A stretch of 64,000 nucleotides of DNA, taken from NCBI GenBank assembly GCA_013360195.1, contig JABWCQ010000009.1, forward strand, positions 48,739 to 112,738, written 5' to 3'. A program made the position numbers and the translations under genes. Shown in pieces: positions 24,825 through 34,095 of the stretch; position 1 is the first letter of the stretch; every line of letters starts with the position of its first letter. Source of the DNA: a bacterium. Lineage in GTDB: Bacteria > Electryoneota > RPQS01. The notes below the pieces were generated by a model. It searched no databases, was not told where the DNA came from, and saw nothing but the letters and a program-made list of their open reading frames with translations.

Positions 24825-25940
24825 ATGAAATTCTCCGCACCACAAAGCAGCTTAGCGGCAGCACTCGCGCCGCTCTCCACCGTTGTTCCGCAAAAAAGCC
24901 CGATGCCCGTGCTGTCCCACTTTCTGGCGGACCTGAAGGGCAATACGCTTACGCTGACGGGCTCCGATATTGAAGTCACGATGCAGACTGAAATTGAAGT
25001 GCAGGGTCAGAAGGACGGAAGAACGCTGCTGCCGTCGCGCAAGTTTCTCGATCTCATGCGCGGACTGCCCGATGTGACGGTGTCAATCGAAGCGAACAAA
25101 GAGCATCGTATCACGATTACCGATACGGAAGGCAAGAAGTATCAATGCGCCGCTGAATCGGTCGACGTCTATCCGCAGGTTCCGCAGCTTTCTGAAACCA
25201 CAACCTTCAAAATGCCGCGCAGTCGTCTGCGCCGCATGATAACGAAAGTTCTGTTTGCCGTGTCACGGGATGAGTTGCGGCCGCAACTGACCGGCGTATT
25301 TTTGGAACTTTCCAAAGACCATTTCCGTCTCGTTTCGACAGATGGTCACCGTCTTGTAAAGATTGGAACGAAGTCCAATGGCTTCAAGGGTGATACGCAT
25401 ACGGCGATTGTGCCGGCCAAAGCGATGCAGGCGGTTCAGCGCATTGCCGAGGGTGAAGGGGACATTGAAATCGGATTCGCCGGGTCACAGCTTGGATTCC
25501 GTGCCGGCAACACGACGTTGATTACGCGCTTGATTGAGGGACGATATCCGAACTATGATGCAGTCATTCCGACCGAGAATAAGCAGGTGCTGACGGTAGG
25601 ACTTGACCAACTGACGTCGGCAGTGCGCCGTGCCAATATCTTCTCCAACGAAATTTCGCGGCAGATTCGCGTTCACTTGGAAAAGCAGCAAATGCAGATC
25701 AAGGTTGAGGATATAGAGCAAGGCAACGAGGGCTTTGAGACTATCGCCTGTGAATTCACCGGTGACCCGATGGACATCGGCTATAACGCGAGCTACGTGG
25801 AGCAAATGCTGCGGCAGATTGACACTCCGGATGTGCGATTCGAGCTTGGCTCATCTACCTCCGCGGGAATTGTCCGCCCCACTGAACAGGAAGAAAATGA
25901 AGACCTGCTGATGCTGATCATGCCGGTGCGCCTTAGCTGA
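24825..25940 (+). CDS. dnaN: DNA polymerase III beta subunit (sliding clamp)
   Basis: This 371-residue protein forms the ring-shaped clamp that tethers DNA polymerase III. It begins MKFSAPQSSLAAALAPLSTVVPQKSP, contains GVFLELSKDHFRLVSTDGHRL and LITRLIEGRYPNYDAVIP, and ends in the diagnostic LMLIMPVRLS. Its three-domain length and position after dnaA are canonical. A strong hairpin terminator follows at 25984. Confidence 0.98.
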   Translation: MKFSAPQSSLAAALAPLSTVVPQKSPMPVLSHFLADLKGNTLTLTGSDIEVTMQTEIEVQGQKDGRTLLPSRKFLDLMRGLPDVTVSIEANKEHRITITDTEGKKYQCAAESVDVYPQVPQLSETTTFKMPRSRLRRMITKVLFAVSRDELRPQLTGVFLELSKDHFRLVSTDGHRLVKIGTKSNGFKGDTHTAIVPAKAMQAVQRIAEGEGDIEIGFAGSQLGFRAGNTTLITRLIEGRYPNYDAVIPTENKQVLTVGLDQLTSAVRRANIFSNEISRQIRVHLEKQQMQIKVEDIEQGNEGFETIACEFTGDPMDIGYNASYVEQMLRQIDTPDVRFELGSSTSAGIVRPTEQEENEDLLMLIMPVRLS

Positions 25941-25983
25941 CGCCGCGGCAGAGACTCGTTCGAGAACATTGGCGGGATTAATG

Positions 25984-26020
25984 CAACCCCCGGCGTGCGG
26001 CGTCGGGGGTTGTGCGTTTT
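25984..26020 (+). terminator. Terminator after dnaN
   Basis: The stem CAACCCCCG (25984-25992) and CGGGGGTTG (26004-26012) is followed by TGCGTTTT. Confidence 0.7.
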
Positions 26021-26040
26021 CCAGCGTGGACGCTGGACCC
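26021..26040. repeat. Palindromic repeat, family 4
   Basis: CCAGCGTGGACGCTGGACCC contains a 16-bp stem-loop palindrome. A near copy is at 5546-5566. Confidence 0.5.
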
Positions 26041-26133
26041 GTTGCGCTTACGCAGTGCTTCAAAATTGAGCAGTGAGCTATTGTAAGAACAGAAGTGAAG
26101 TCGTAAATTAAGTGTTGGATAGTCAGGAGTCTG

Positions 26134-26433
26134 TTGCCCAAACCAACCCCTATGAAACCCACCCCCGTTCACAAAGCTGTTGAAGCGCTGCTGCGCGACA
26201 AGAAGTACCAAAAAGGGCTGCGGCTGGCGCTGATTGAGGAGCGCTGGGCCGAAATCGTGGGCGAGCAGATCGCCAAGTACGCCCATGTTCAAGGCCTCGA
26301 AAAGGGGCGGCTGTTGATTCAGTGCGATCATGATGTTTGGCGGGCAACGCTGCACCATACCAAGCCCGAACTGCTGGGACGCATCGAACAGGTGGTCGGG
26401 AAGGGGATTGTGAAAGAGATATTCCTCAACTGA
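26134..26433 (+). CDS. DUF721/DciA-like protein (helicase-loader family)
   Basis: This 99-residue protein has the DUF721 pattern: RLALIEERWAEIVGEQIAKYAHV, GRLLIQCDHDVWRATLHHTKPELL and VKEIFLN. DciA proteins help load DnaB helicase in bacteria without DnaC/DnaI, which suits its place after dnaA-dnaN. I chose the TTG start at 26134 because AGGAG lies 4 nt upstream (26125-26129). The ATG at 26152 has no close ribosome-binding site. Confidence 0.8.
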   Translation: MPKPTPMKPTPVHKAVEALLRDKKYQKGLRLALIEERWAEIVGEQIAKYAHVQGLEKGRLLIQCDHDVWRATLHHTKPELLGRIEQVVGKGIVKEIFLN

Positions 26434-26473
26434 ATACAGACTCGCGTAATTGCATATGAAAAGGGAGAAACGG

Positions 26474-27310
26474 ATGAAAAAAATCGCCATACTCGCTGCG
26501 ATCTTGTGCGCGGCTCTGATTGTCACCTGCTACACGAACCCCGAAACAGGACGCAAGGGGCTGATGCTAATCAACTCGTCTCAGGAGGCGCAACTGGGGC
26601 TTTCGGCCTTCAATGACATCAAGGCCAATACGCCACGCACGAACAATCCCGCCGAACAGGAGCTGGTTGAAAAGGTCGGACGGAACATCTCTTCGGTTGT
26701 GAATTTGCCCAATGCACAGTGGGAATACATCTGCTTTCGCTCAGAAGAACCCAACGCATTTTGTTTACCGGGCGGCAAAATAGGCATCTATACGGCCATT
26801 CTGCCCATTACCAAAAATGAAGCGGGACTTGCCGCGGTGATGGGACATGAAGTGGCACATGCCACCGCACGCCACGGCGGAGAGAGAGTAAGCGAACAGC
26901 TTCTGATGCAGCTCGGCGGTGTCGCGCTCGATATCGCGCTGGCCGACAAGCCCGAAGAAACCCGGCAGATTGCCATGCTCGCCTATGGTGCAGGCACAAC
27001 ATTGGGACGCACGCTGCCGCATTCCCGAGGACAGGAGCTTGAGGCCGACCGCATGGGACTCATGTATATGGCGCGCGCCGGATACGATCCGCGGGAAGCC
27101 GTCGAGTTCTGGAAAAGATTTAAGAGCTACAAGGGTGAAGGCGGTGCCGTGCCCGCGTTTCTTTCCACACATCCGACGGATGACCGCAGAATCAAACAGC
27201 TCGAAGAGCTGCTGCCCGAAGCCATTGCCGAATTTGAAAAGAGCGGAGGCCGCAGTTCAGACACAGAGGTGCCGTCCGCGCCGCGCAAAGGCAGCCGGAG
27301 GGGCGGGTGA
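26474..27310 (+). CDS. M48-family metalloprotease, probable lipoprotein
   Basis: 278 residues from the ATG at 26474, which has AAGGGAG just upstream; an earlier in-frame ATG is at 26450. The N-terminal signal ends in a degenerate lipobox before Cys19, followed by TNPETGRKGLMLI, typical of periplasmic LoiP/YcaL-type M48 proteases. The zinc site HEVAH is at 125-129, with the third ligand in QELEADRMG. It probably degrades misfolded envelope proteins. Its stop overlaps the next start (TGATG), indicating co-translation. Confidence 0.9.
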   Translation: MKKIAILAAILCAALIVTCYTNPETGRKGLMLINSSQEAQLGLSAFNDIKANTPRTNNPAEQELVEKVGRNISSVVNLPNAQWEYICFRSEEPNAFCLPGGKIGIYTAILPITKNEAGLAAVMGHEVAHATARHGGERVSEQLLMQLGGVALDIALADKPEETRQIAMLAYGAGTTLGRTLPHSRGQELEADRMGLMYMARAGYDPREAVEFWKRFKSYKGEGGAVPAFLSTHPTDDRRIKQLEELLPEAIAEFEKSGGRSSDTEVPSAPRKGSRRGG

Positions 27311-27744
27311 TGAAAAATATTCTTGCCTACTCTGCGCTCGCCCTCTTCGTCTGGCTCTTTTGGCCGTCAGCGGCCGCCGAGACCATAGATGTACCGCTGC
27401 TTGCAGCGCAGGCGCCGCCCGTGTCCGGCGATGTGAGCCTTGCCGCGCTCGATCTGCCGTGGCTGCATGTCGTCGTCGAAACGAAATACGCCTGGATATA
27501 TCAGAAGTCCACCGGCAAAGCGTGGGTGACGAAATCGCGGGACGACACGACTCGTGTCAACGTCGGCGAGTTATGCATTCAACTTGACTGCTATGCCCAG
27601 CACAAGGCCTGCGAGTCCGATACGTCCTATATCGAAATACAGGAAATCAAACGGCGCGTCGCGGTGAAAAAGAAGCTCGCCACCGTCAGCGCGTGGGCCA
27701 ACAACCCGGCGCTTGAAAAAGTCACCGTCGAAATGATGCCGTAG
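27310..27744 (+). CDS. Secreted protein of unknown function
   Basis: 144 residues with an N-terminal signal peptide (MKNILAYSALALFVWLFWPSAAAE). The mature part has three cysteines (ELCIQLDCYAQHKACES) and a Lys-rich C-terminal segment. No family recognised. The start overlaps the M48 protease stop by one base, so it may work with that protease or share its envelope location. Confidence 0.65.
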   Translation: MKNILAYSALALFVWLFWPSAAAETIDVPLLAAQAPPVSGDVSLAALDLPWLHVVVETKYAWIYQKSTGKAWVTKSRDDTTRVNVGELCIQLDCYAQHKACESDTSYIEIQEIKRRVAVKKKLATVSAWANNPALEKVTVEMMP

Positions 27745-27782
27745 TTCATGCAAACGTTGATTTGAAAACAGAAAGGGGAAAA

Positions 27783-29534
27783 ATGAAACACCTGAACTTC
27801 GTACTGCTCATCATCCTTATTGCAGCTTCCGGCGCGCGCGCGCAGTGGGACTTCGGCAATGCCGTGCAAGTTGCATTCGCGACACCGCCGCTGACGAAAA
27901 ATCTCGCCGTGGATGCGGACGGCAATGCGCACACCGCGTTCCGTAACGGCAGCAATGTTCGCTACTACGTGCGCAATGAAGCGACCGGGCAGTGGTCGGC
28001 GCCGGAGACGGTGACCGATTCATCTTCGGCGGGACAGATTGGCGAAATTTCAATCGCCTGGAATCCCGACACACAACAACCCGTTATCGCTTTTCAATCC
28101 GATGCGCGCATCTGGTTTGCGGCACGACAAGCTGGCGGTACGTGGTCGCGCACGATGATGGGAGACTCAACCGAAGATGCATACTCTCCCGATGTCGCAG
28201 TGAACTCCGTCGGCACAATCTATGTCGTGTATATTACCGACGACGAAGGCGACTATCAGCTCGAATACGGCTACTACAACGGCCTGACATGGGAGTTCAA
28301 TGACATCGAGGCGGAAATCGGCGACTTCGGATTGGGAGCCGCGCCGCGCATTGCCGTGGATGAACAGGATGCCGGACACGTGGTCTTTCGCGGCGGAAAT
28401 TTTTCCGGCTACAACGCGCAGCATGCCACCAACGAAGCAGGCGGCAGCACCGATTGGATAGTCACCGGATTGGTCGTGCCGCACGCAGAAAGCTATCCGG
28501 GTGACATCTCCGTGGACGGTGACGGCGGTGTGCATTGCGTGTCGAGCGGCAGCGAGGGCTTCGGCATTCCGCGTCCTGTGTATTATCATTATCGCTCGCC
28601 CGTGGGTGACTGGACTTTCGGCACAGCAGCTTCCGGGACCAGCAATGCCGGCGAGCCGGTTCTCGCGCTCGACGGAGCCGGAAATCCGCATGTAATGTGT
28701 CTCGAAATCAGCGGCAACTTCTACACCGGAACATTGTTCTATTCCTCTTCGCTTGGTAATTGGCAGACGCAAAATGTCTATGGCAGCACAGATGGCGCGG
28801 TCGGTTTTGCGTTGGACGGCGAAGGATATGGCCGGGTGCTAATTCCCTCCGTGGATGGTTTCGTTTATTATCTGGAAAGCGATACGGCCATCGGCGAAAT
28901 TGGAGCGCCCGCACCCGAACTGACGATCACGCCACCGCTCATAGATTTTGATTCGGTGGAAGTCGGACAGGACAGCATCGTGCAGGTTGAATTGCGTAAC
29001 ACCGGCAACGCGACGCTCACAATTTCAGATTTTGTAGTCTCCGGCAATGGCTTCGCAGGTCCGCCGCAATGGATTGTGGTAAATCTTGAAGCCGGCGCGT
29101 TCATGACGACCGAAGTGCAGTTTGCTCCAACCAGCGAGCGCGACTACGAAGGCTTTGCCACGGTGACAAGCAATGCGTCATCGAGCCCCGACACCATTCC
29201 TTTGCAGGGCATCGGCTTTGTCATCAGCGACGCACCCGACATTCCGCTCCCGCTTGCATTCGAGCTGAAACCGCTTTACCCCAATCCGTTCAACGGTGCG
29301 GTGAATGTTTCGTTTACGTTGCCGCGCGCGAGCGATGTGTCATTGAGAGTGTTTGACGTCTTAGGCCGCGAAGTAAGCACACTGTTAAGCGGCTCAATGA
29401 GCGCCGGACTTCACATGGCCCAGTGGAATTGTGCGGAATGTGCGGCGGGAATTTACTTGTTCAAGCTTGAGGTTAGCGGGGCATCCGCAGCGGATGCCGC
29501 CGCGTTTGTGCAGAAAGCGGCATTTGTGAAATAG
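27783..29534 (+). CDS. Secreted beta-propeller-like protein with type IX-like sorting domain
   Basis: 583 residues from the ATG at 27783 (GGGGAAAA ribosome-binding site; signal peptide ending SGARAQ). The N-terminal 370 residues have repeated propeller-like segments (GNPHVMCLE, GNAHTAFRN, GGVHCVSSG). An ASPM/SPD2/Hydin-like 'choice-of-anchor D' domain follows (IDFDSVEVGQDSIVQVELRN). The C-terminus is a sorting domain (LYPNPFNGAVNVSFTLPR, VLGREVSTLL, AGIYLFKLEV). It should be exported and attached to or released from the cell surface. The ligand is unknown. Confidence 0.85.
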   Translation: MKHLNFVLLIILIAASGARAQWDFGNAVQVAFATPPLTKNLAVDADGNAHTAFRNGSNVRYYVRNEATGQWSAPETVTDSSSAGQIGEISIAWNPDTQQPVIAFQSDARIWFAARQAGGTWSRTMMGDSTEDAYSPDVAVNSVGTIYVVYITDDEGDYQLEYGYYNGLTWEFNDIEAEIGDFGLGAAPRIAVDEQDAGHVVFRGGNFSGYNAQHATNEAGGSTDWIVTGLVVPHAESYPGDISVDGDGGVHCVSSGSEGFGIPRPVYYHYRSPVGDWTFGTAASGTSNAGEPVLALDGAGNPHVMCLEISGNFYTGTLFYSSSLGNWQTQNVYGSTDGAVGFALDGEGYGRVLIPSVDGFVYYLESDTAIGEIGAPAPELTITPPLIDFDSVEVGQDSIVQVELRNTGNATLTISDFVVSGNGFAGPPQWIVVNLEAGAFMTTEVQFAPTSERDYEGFATVTSNASSSPDTIPLQGIGFVISDAPDIPLPLAFELKPLYPNPFNGAVNVSFTLPRASDVSLRVFDVLGREVSTLLSGSMSAGLHMAQWNCAECAAGIYLFKLEVSGASAADAAAFVQKAAFVK

Positions 29535-29729
29535 ATGTCCTGGGATTGGAACACATTTCTAAAGTTCGCGGGAATTCTGCTCCTGCTGATTGCCGTCGAG
29601 AAAATCGGCAAGTGGCTGCTGCATGAATGGAGTCCCGGTGACACGGCCGTTCCCACAATCATTCTGCGCGTGATTTTGTTTTGCGTGGTGCTTATTGTGA
29701 TTTGGCTCTGGCTGCCTAAACTTTTCTAA
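29535..29729 (+). CDS. Small membrane protein
   Basis: 64 residues with two hydrophobic segments (about 8-25 and 41-60) and the central motif HEWSPGD. The start follows the previous stop codon directly. The next small gene shares the Trp-Ser-Pro-Gly motif, so the two may be related or form a pair. Function unknown. Confidence 0.5.
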   Translation: MSWDWNTFLKFAGILLLLIAVEKIGKWLLHEWSPGDTAVPTIILRVILFCVVLIVIWLWLPKLF

Positions 29730-29730
29730 G

Positions 29731-29958
29731 ATGGAAAACAAACTCGTCATCGCGGTTGTTATCGGAATCGCTTTTGCAGCATGGGCACTGCTGGAGCTGT
29801 GGTGGTGGTTCGGCCGCAGTTGGTCCCCCGGCGAAGATCTCAAAGACGAAATGGTTCGGCAATACGGCGCGGCGAAAACGTGGCGCTATCTGTTCCTCTT
29901 CGTCATGGTGCTGCTTGTGGTCTGGGTTCTTGCCACAAGCGGCTGGGCACCCGGCTGA
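29731..29958 (+). CDS. Small membrane protein
   Basis: 75 residues with two hydrophobic segments around RSWSPGEDLKDEMVRQYGAAKTW. The RSWSPGED stretch parallels HEWSPGD in the preceding gene, which is one base away. A convergent terminator follows. Function unknown. Confidence 0.5.
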   Translation: MENKLVIAVVIGIAFAAWALLELWWWFGRSWSPGEDLKDEMVRQYGAAKTWRYLFLFVMVLLVVWVLATSGWAPG

Positions 29959-30010
29959 TGCGCCGATCCCCCCTCGGGTCGAGGGGATACTCCGTACTCG
30001 AACTAACAAG

Positions 30011-30034
30011 AAGCGACCCCCCCGGGTCGCTTTT
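30011..30034. terminator. Terminator between convergent genes
   Basis: The stem AAGCGACCC (30011-30019) and GGGTCGCTT (30024-30032) is followed by TTCT on the plus strand. It separates the plus-strand small membrane genes from the minus-strand pilin. Confidence 0.7.
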
Positions 30035-30062
30035 CTACATTGTGCGTTGTCGCCGACCTGTA

Positions 30063-30464
30063 TTATTGCACCGCCGTGCCCAATGGGTCTGCAACCACCC
30101 CCGTGTTGCCGTGATCGGTGGCAACGACTTGAATCTCGTAACTCTCTCCGTTATTGACGGGAGTATACGAAAACGAGGAGAAATTCTGTCCGTCCGGCAA
30201 GATCATGTAGTCATTTCCCGAAGGATCAATCAGCGCCGCGGATATGGCCGCAACGCTGCCGAAATTTTGCGCGGGATACGCGCCGTAATCTATCTCATAC
30301 ACCGCCAACGCCTTGCGAAAATGGTCAACATCAGCAACCGCCGCCGTGATATATGCGCGATCCTGCGATGCGAGAAAGCGCGGGACCGCAATCGTGGCAA
30401 TAATGCCGATGACCACAATCACGACCAGTAACTCGACAAGGGTGAATCCGCGTTGGTTCCGCAT
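30063..30464 (-). CDS. Type IV pilin / type II pseudopilin
   Basis: 133 residues from the ATG at 30464; the longer frame to 30626 adds an implausible leader. A short basic leader MRNQRG is followed by the class III signal FTLVELLVVIVVIGIIATIAVPRF, with Gly before the cleaved Phe and Glu5. The globular part has no cysteines. It fits a PilA or GspG-type major (pseudo)pilin, processed by a prepilin peptidase not in this window. It is one of few minus-strand genes on the right arm and pairs with the next gene upstream. Confidence 0.9.
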   Translation of the reverse strand: MRNQRGFTLVELLVVIVVIGIIATIAVPRFLASQDRAYITAAVADVDHFRKALAVYEIDYGAYPAQNFGSVAAISAALIDPSGNDYMILPDGQNFSSFSYTPVNNGESYEIQVVATDHGNTGVVADPLGTAVQ

Positions 30465-30670
30465 AGCACTTTCTCCTATCTTGAGCTTCACCGATTCCGT
30501 TTGCAAGGGAAATGCCATCCCATTCACCAGTAAAAACAACCTTGAAGAGAATCTGTCGGACCCGGACTCAAGGCGTCCTGCGGTATTTTGCGAGTGCAGC
30601 TTGCCACTCGGTAAACCAAGTGGCAAGAGTAGCAGGCTATCTGAAGGGGGTGAGGGGCAATGATGGTGGC

Positions 30671-31093
30671 TTAGCCTTCGTCATCCGCCGTCGTGCTGGA
30701 CGGGCTGGCGACGACCGGAGTGTTCTTGCGGTCGCGTGCGTGCAGGACAATCGTGTACCCTTGTCCATCCGCATCCGGCATATAGGTAAATCCCGTGATT
30801 TCAGTCTCCGATGTCAGGCGCAGATACGGCTTTCCGTCCGGGTCGCGCAGGCCCTGAACCAGTTCATGCGGGTTCCAAACCGTGTCCTGCGGAAATTGGC
30901 CGTAGTCCACTTCAAATGCGGCCAGGGCACGCCGGAATTGATTGGCGTCCTGAATGGCCGAAGCCACCAAACTGCGGTCACGTAGAGTTGCTAAGTGTCC
31001 AGAAATCAAAGATATAAAAACGACCGTTGCGGCCAGTCCCACCCAAATCTGGGTCGTGCGGGTCTTCGTAAGTTGTTCGTGATTCTGCGCCAT
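30671..31093 (-). CDS. Pilin-like paralogue lacking the prepilin cleavage motif
   Basis: This 140-residue protein has one N-terminal membrane segment (IWVGLAATVVFISLISG) and a globular part that parallels the neighbouring pilin: NQFRRALAAFEVDYGQFPQDT against DHFRKALAVYEIDYGAYPAQN, and later FTYMPDADGQGYTIVLHARD against FSYTPVNNGESYEIQVVATD. The Gly-Phe and Glu5 cleavage signature is absent, so it may stay in the membrane uncleaved. Confidence 0.7.
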   Translation of the reverse strand: MAQNHEQLTKTRTTQIWVGLAATVVFISLISGHLATLRDRSLVASAIQDANQFRRALAAFEVDYGQFPQDTVWNPHELVQGLRDPDGKPYLRLTSETEITGFTYMPDADGQGYTIVLHARDRKNTPVVASPSSTTADDEG

Positions 31094-31275
31094 TGCTGTT
31101 GTTTGATTTGCCCCATTCGCTCTAGTCTACTAACTATATTCGCAATATCTATTCCCCCGCTCGTCAGTTGTAATAAAAGGTTGAAAATTCGTATATTTAT
31201 CGGATTTAGGTGAATCGGGCAAGTGGCCGTTTTAGGCCGCATTTCTCGGAGCAATTTCAGCCGGAGGTGGACGAC

Positions 31276-32697
31276 ATGGACAGGTCAAGATTCACGCTGG
31301 TTTTTATCACACTCTTGTTTCCCCTCGAACTACTCGCACAACCGCAAGTGGAGTGGGTGTGGACGGGGGAAGATACGGTCACATCCGAAGGTTATGGCAT
31401 TGAATTGTTGCCCGATGGTTCACCAGTTTGTGTAATTGACGGAATTATTACAAAACTTTCTGCCGGTGGATTGGCGAATTGGTCATCAAATCTGCTAATT
31501 AACACTGCAAGCGGTGTTGTGGTTCTCGAGAATGGCAATATCATGCTTGCAACAAAAGGAACGCATTCAAACGGATGGACATCTAACTTTTGGACAATTA
31601 GCCAGGAGGGAAATGTTCTTGATACTGAAACGAGTGAGTCGATTTCCGGCGAACCGCACCACATAACACACTTAATGCCCCTGGCTAGTCGAATTGTCGT
31701 ACGATATCTTGACGATAACGATGGAACACAAGCCAGTTTTTTCGAGCTAAACCGAAACGGCGAATTTCTGGAAGACCATTTTCGGTGGTGGCAGGATGAA
31801 TGCCAAGATATTTTTATTGCAAATAGTGTGGTTGAAAACTCTCTGGGAGAATTGGTGTTTGTTGGTCAGCGACAATGTTTTGAGTGGGGCTTAAACCTTG
31901 CCGTTGGCAATACGGAAACTGCTTTTATCATTCCCAATTATGATGCGGAAACCCACGTTTGTCGCCCGCTGATTATAGGCTCAAACAACGGCGAATATTT
32001 ATGCCCGATTGAGCTTCATAATGCTTACGGCGAGAGCACAACAAGTGCGTTGAGAGTTTATCTCTTTAGTGCCGTGTTCGACACCTTGTGGGGACGGGAC
32101 GTAGTGGGCCCTCCCTACACTTGCACAAACTTGGCGGGAGCCAAGCGAATGGCAGACGGCACAATTTTGATTGCGGCAAGCATATCAGATACTGGTGCAT
32201 GGGAACCTCGTCTGCGCCTAATTCGCGCGGACGAGGAGGCAAACATCCTATGGCAAAGTGACTTTGAATTCGACGAGGAGTTTGATGCGCTCGCTTTGGC
32301 ATTGGATAATTTCGGATATGCTTTTGTTCTTGGCAGAACAAGTTTTGAAGATAGCTATTGGCGAGGTTTTGCAATGGCCGTCAAAATTGGACCACTTGAA
32401 TCGTTGAATGTGGGGTCAACTATTGGATTGCCCTCAGCATTTTTGCTTCACCCAAATTTCCCCAATCCATTTAATCCAACAACAGAAATCTCTTTTGGCT
32501 TGGATAAAGCTACTCTCGCTTCACTAAAAGTCTACGACATACTTGGCCGCGAAGTGGCAACACTCGCAGACGGCCTGCTGGAAGCCGGAACACATCGCGT
32601 AACATTTGACGGAACAGGCTTGGCTTCAGGAGTTTACATCTACCGCCTCGAAAGCGGAAGATTTTCGCAAAGCCGGAAGATGGTGTTGCTGAAGTAG
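31276..32697 (+). CDS. Secreted protein with type IX-like C-terminal sorting domain
   Basis: 473 residues from the ATG at 31276, which has GGAGGT 9 nt upstream. Signal peptide MDRSRFTLVFITLLFPLELLAQ. The body is a beta-rich, propeller-like domain with no clear family. The last 85 residues are a sorting domain (FPNPFNPTTEISF, LKVYDILGREVATL, ASGVYIYRLESG, RKMVLLK). The body is visibly more AT-rich than flanking genes. Confidence 0.82.
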   Translation: MDRSRFTLVFITLLFPLELLAQPQVEWVWTGEDTVTSEGYGIELLPDGSPVCVIDGIITKLSAGGLANWSSNLLINTASGVVVLENGNIMLATKGTHSNGWTSNFWTISQEGNVLDTETSESISGEPHHITHLMPLASRIVVRYLDDNDGTQASFFELNRNGEFLEDHFRWWQDECQDIFIANSVVENSLGELVFVGQRQCFEWGLNLAVGNTETAFIIPNYDAETHVCRPLIIGSNNGEYLCPIELHNAYGESTTSALRVYLFSAVFDTLWGRDVVGPPYTCTNLAGAKRMADGTILIAASISDTGAWEPRLRLIRADEEANILWQSDFEFDEEFDALALALDNFGYAFVLGRTSFEDSYWRGFAMAVKIGPLESLNVGSTIGLPSAFLLHPNFPNPFNPTTEISFGLDKATLASLKVYDILGREVATLADGLLEAGTHRVTFDGTGLASGVYIYRLESGRFSQSRKMVLLK

Positions 32698-32766
32698 TCA
32701 GAAGAAAACAAAACTCAAAACAAAGGAGAATCCACAAACCCAAAACACACGCAGGCAGGGCCTGCT

Positions 32767-32842
32767 CCGGTGAACCGGTAAGTAATGGCGGACAGCGAGC
32801 CGCCACTTGGAATTCGGAATGGCGCGGACAGTGAGCCGCACC
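32767..32842. repeat. Tandem hairpin repeats upstream of the AsnRS-like gene
   Basis: Two copies of GCGGACAG(C/T)GAGCCGC (in 32787-32804 and 32821-32842), each able to form a short stem-loop, follow CCGGTGAACCGG (32767-32778). They lie in the 5' leader region. No known riboswitch pattern fits. Confidence 0.5.
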
Positions 32843-32879
32843 GAAAATTTATCACGGTTAGAAAACAAGGAGTATGATC

Positions 32880-34004
32880 ATGACCCTCGAACAGCAAGTG
32901 AAACTGTGGCACCTCAGCACCCAAACCAGCTTTTGTCATTGGTGGGCGCGTGGCTATCATTACGTCGAAGTTCCTTCGATGGTGCGCGCGTCAGGTGCCT
33001 GCGAATTTGTGGATTCATTAATGGAAGCGTCGCTTGATTCAAGTTTGAATTGGGCCGCGCAACCCGTATTCTTAAAGCAGACAGGACAACTTCACCTCGA
33101 AGGCGCGCTCGGGCTGTTCCCGAAAACCTTCACCGTAGGCCGCAGCTTCCGCGGCGAACGTCACAATCCGTCCGACGGCCGTCACTGCATGGAGTTCAGC
33201 TTGCACGAAATCGAATTCGTCGGCGAGCAAACGGAACTCTACGGTGCGCTCTTGCAGGAGATTCAAGGCTTCGTGCAGGCGCTCGCGTCCAACATCAGCG
33301 CACACGCGGGTGAGCTTGGCATCAACAAAGCGCACGCGAAGAAATTGCACAAGTGGGCGACCACGCCGTTCGCGAAGTTGACCTATGACGAAGCCATCGC
33401 GATTCTGAAAAAAGACGGTGAACCCATCGAGTGGGGTATGGACTTCACACATTGGCAGGAACTCAAGCTCGCTGAAATGTACGGCCCGGTGTTCCTGACC
33501 AAGTTCCCCGATCCGATGTGGGAGCATCCCGAACTCGACGGCCGCGAACTGCGCGTCATCAAGTTCTTCAACATGTTCCCCGACGGCAAGGGCCGCATTG
33601 ACAGCGCGGATCTGATTCTTCCCGGCAGCGGCGAGTCCGTCGGCGCGGCGGTGCGTTTGCACTTGCTGGATCTGTTGAAGCAGCGTTTGACCAACAGCCT
33701 CATGTTCGAGCATCTCGTGTCGCGCCGCTTCGAGTGGTTCGCGCGCGCAGGCAAGAACGTGACTGAAGGAGAAGTTGAAGCCTCGGTACTCGCCGACTTC
33801 GCACCGTATATCGAGCAGGTGAGCAGCCACGCGTTGCCGCACGCCGGTTGCGGATTCGGCATGAACCGTATCCTGCAATCGCTGGTCGGCAAGTCCACGA
33901 TTGAAGAGATCGACGCCTTCCCCGTCACCTTCGCCAACTTCCAACATGCGACCACCGTCGCCGAAATGGAAGCCGCTCGTGAAGGCCACTTGGTCGAAGC
34001 GTAA
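32880..34004 (+). CDS. Class II aminoacyl-tRNA synthetase-like protein (AsnRS catalytic-core paralogue)
   Basis: 374 residues from the ATG at 32880; AAGGAG at 32867-32872 gives 7-nt spacing and rules out the ATG at 32874. Motif 2 is seen in GRSFRGERHNPSDGRHCMEF and motif 3 in GCGFGMNRILQSL, as in AspRS/AsnRS. The N-terminal OB-fold anticodon-binding domain is missing. Such free-standing cores include the archaeal AsnRS-related asparagine synthetase, which makes Asn from Asp. That activity is a reasonable guess here, but tRNA charging or another adenylation cannot be excluded. Confidence 0.78.
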   Translation: MTLEQQVKLWHLSTQTSFCHWWARGYHYVEVPSMVRASGACEFVDSLMEASLDSSLNWAAQPVFLKQTGQLHLEGALGLFPKTFTVGRSFRGERHNPSDGRHCMEFSLHEIEFVGEQTELYGALLQEIQGFVQALASNISAHAGELGINKAHAKKLHKWATTPFAKLTYDEAIAILKKDGEPIEWGMDFTHWQELKLAEMYGPVFLTKFPDPMWEHPELDGRELRVIKFFNMFPDGKGRIDSADLILPGSGESVGAAVRLHLLDLLKQRLTNSLMFEHLVSRRFEWFARAGKNVTEGEVEASVLADFAPYIEQVSSHALPHAGCGFGMNRILQSLVGKSTIEEIDAFPVTFANFQHATTVAEMEAAREGHLVEA

Positions 34005-34095
34005 CCGCTTGTCAAGCGGTGTTTGATTTGCTGCGCGGGTGCCACAACTGAGTGCGCACCCGCGCAGCGAGTGAGTTTATTCAGGGAGAAGCAAC

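Noticed and set aside
33072..33989. 305-codon minus-strand open frame
   Set aside because: Antisense to the AsnRS-like gene, which has class II synthetase motifs.
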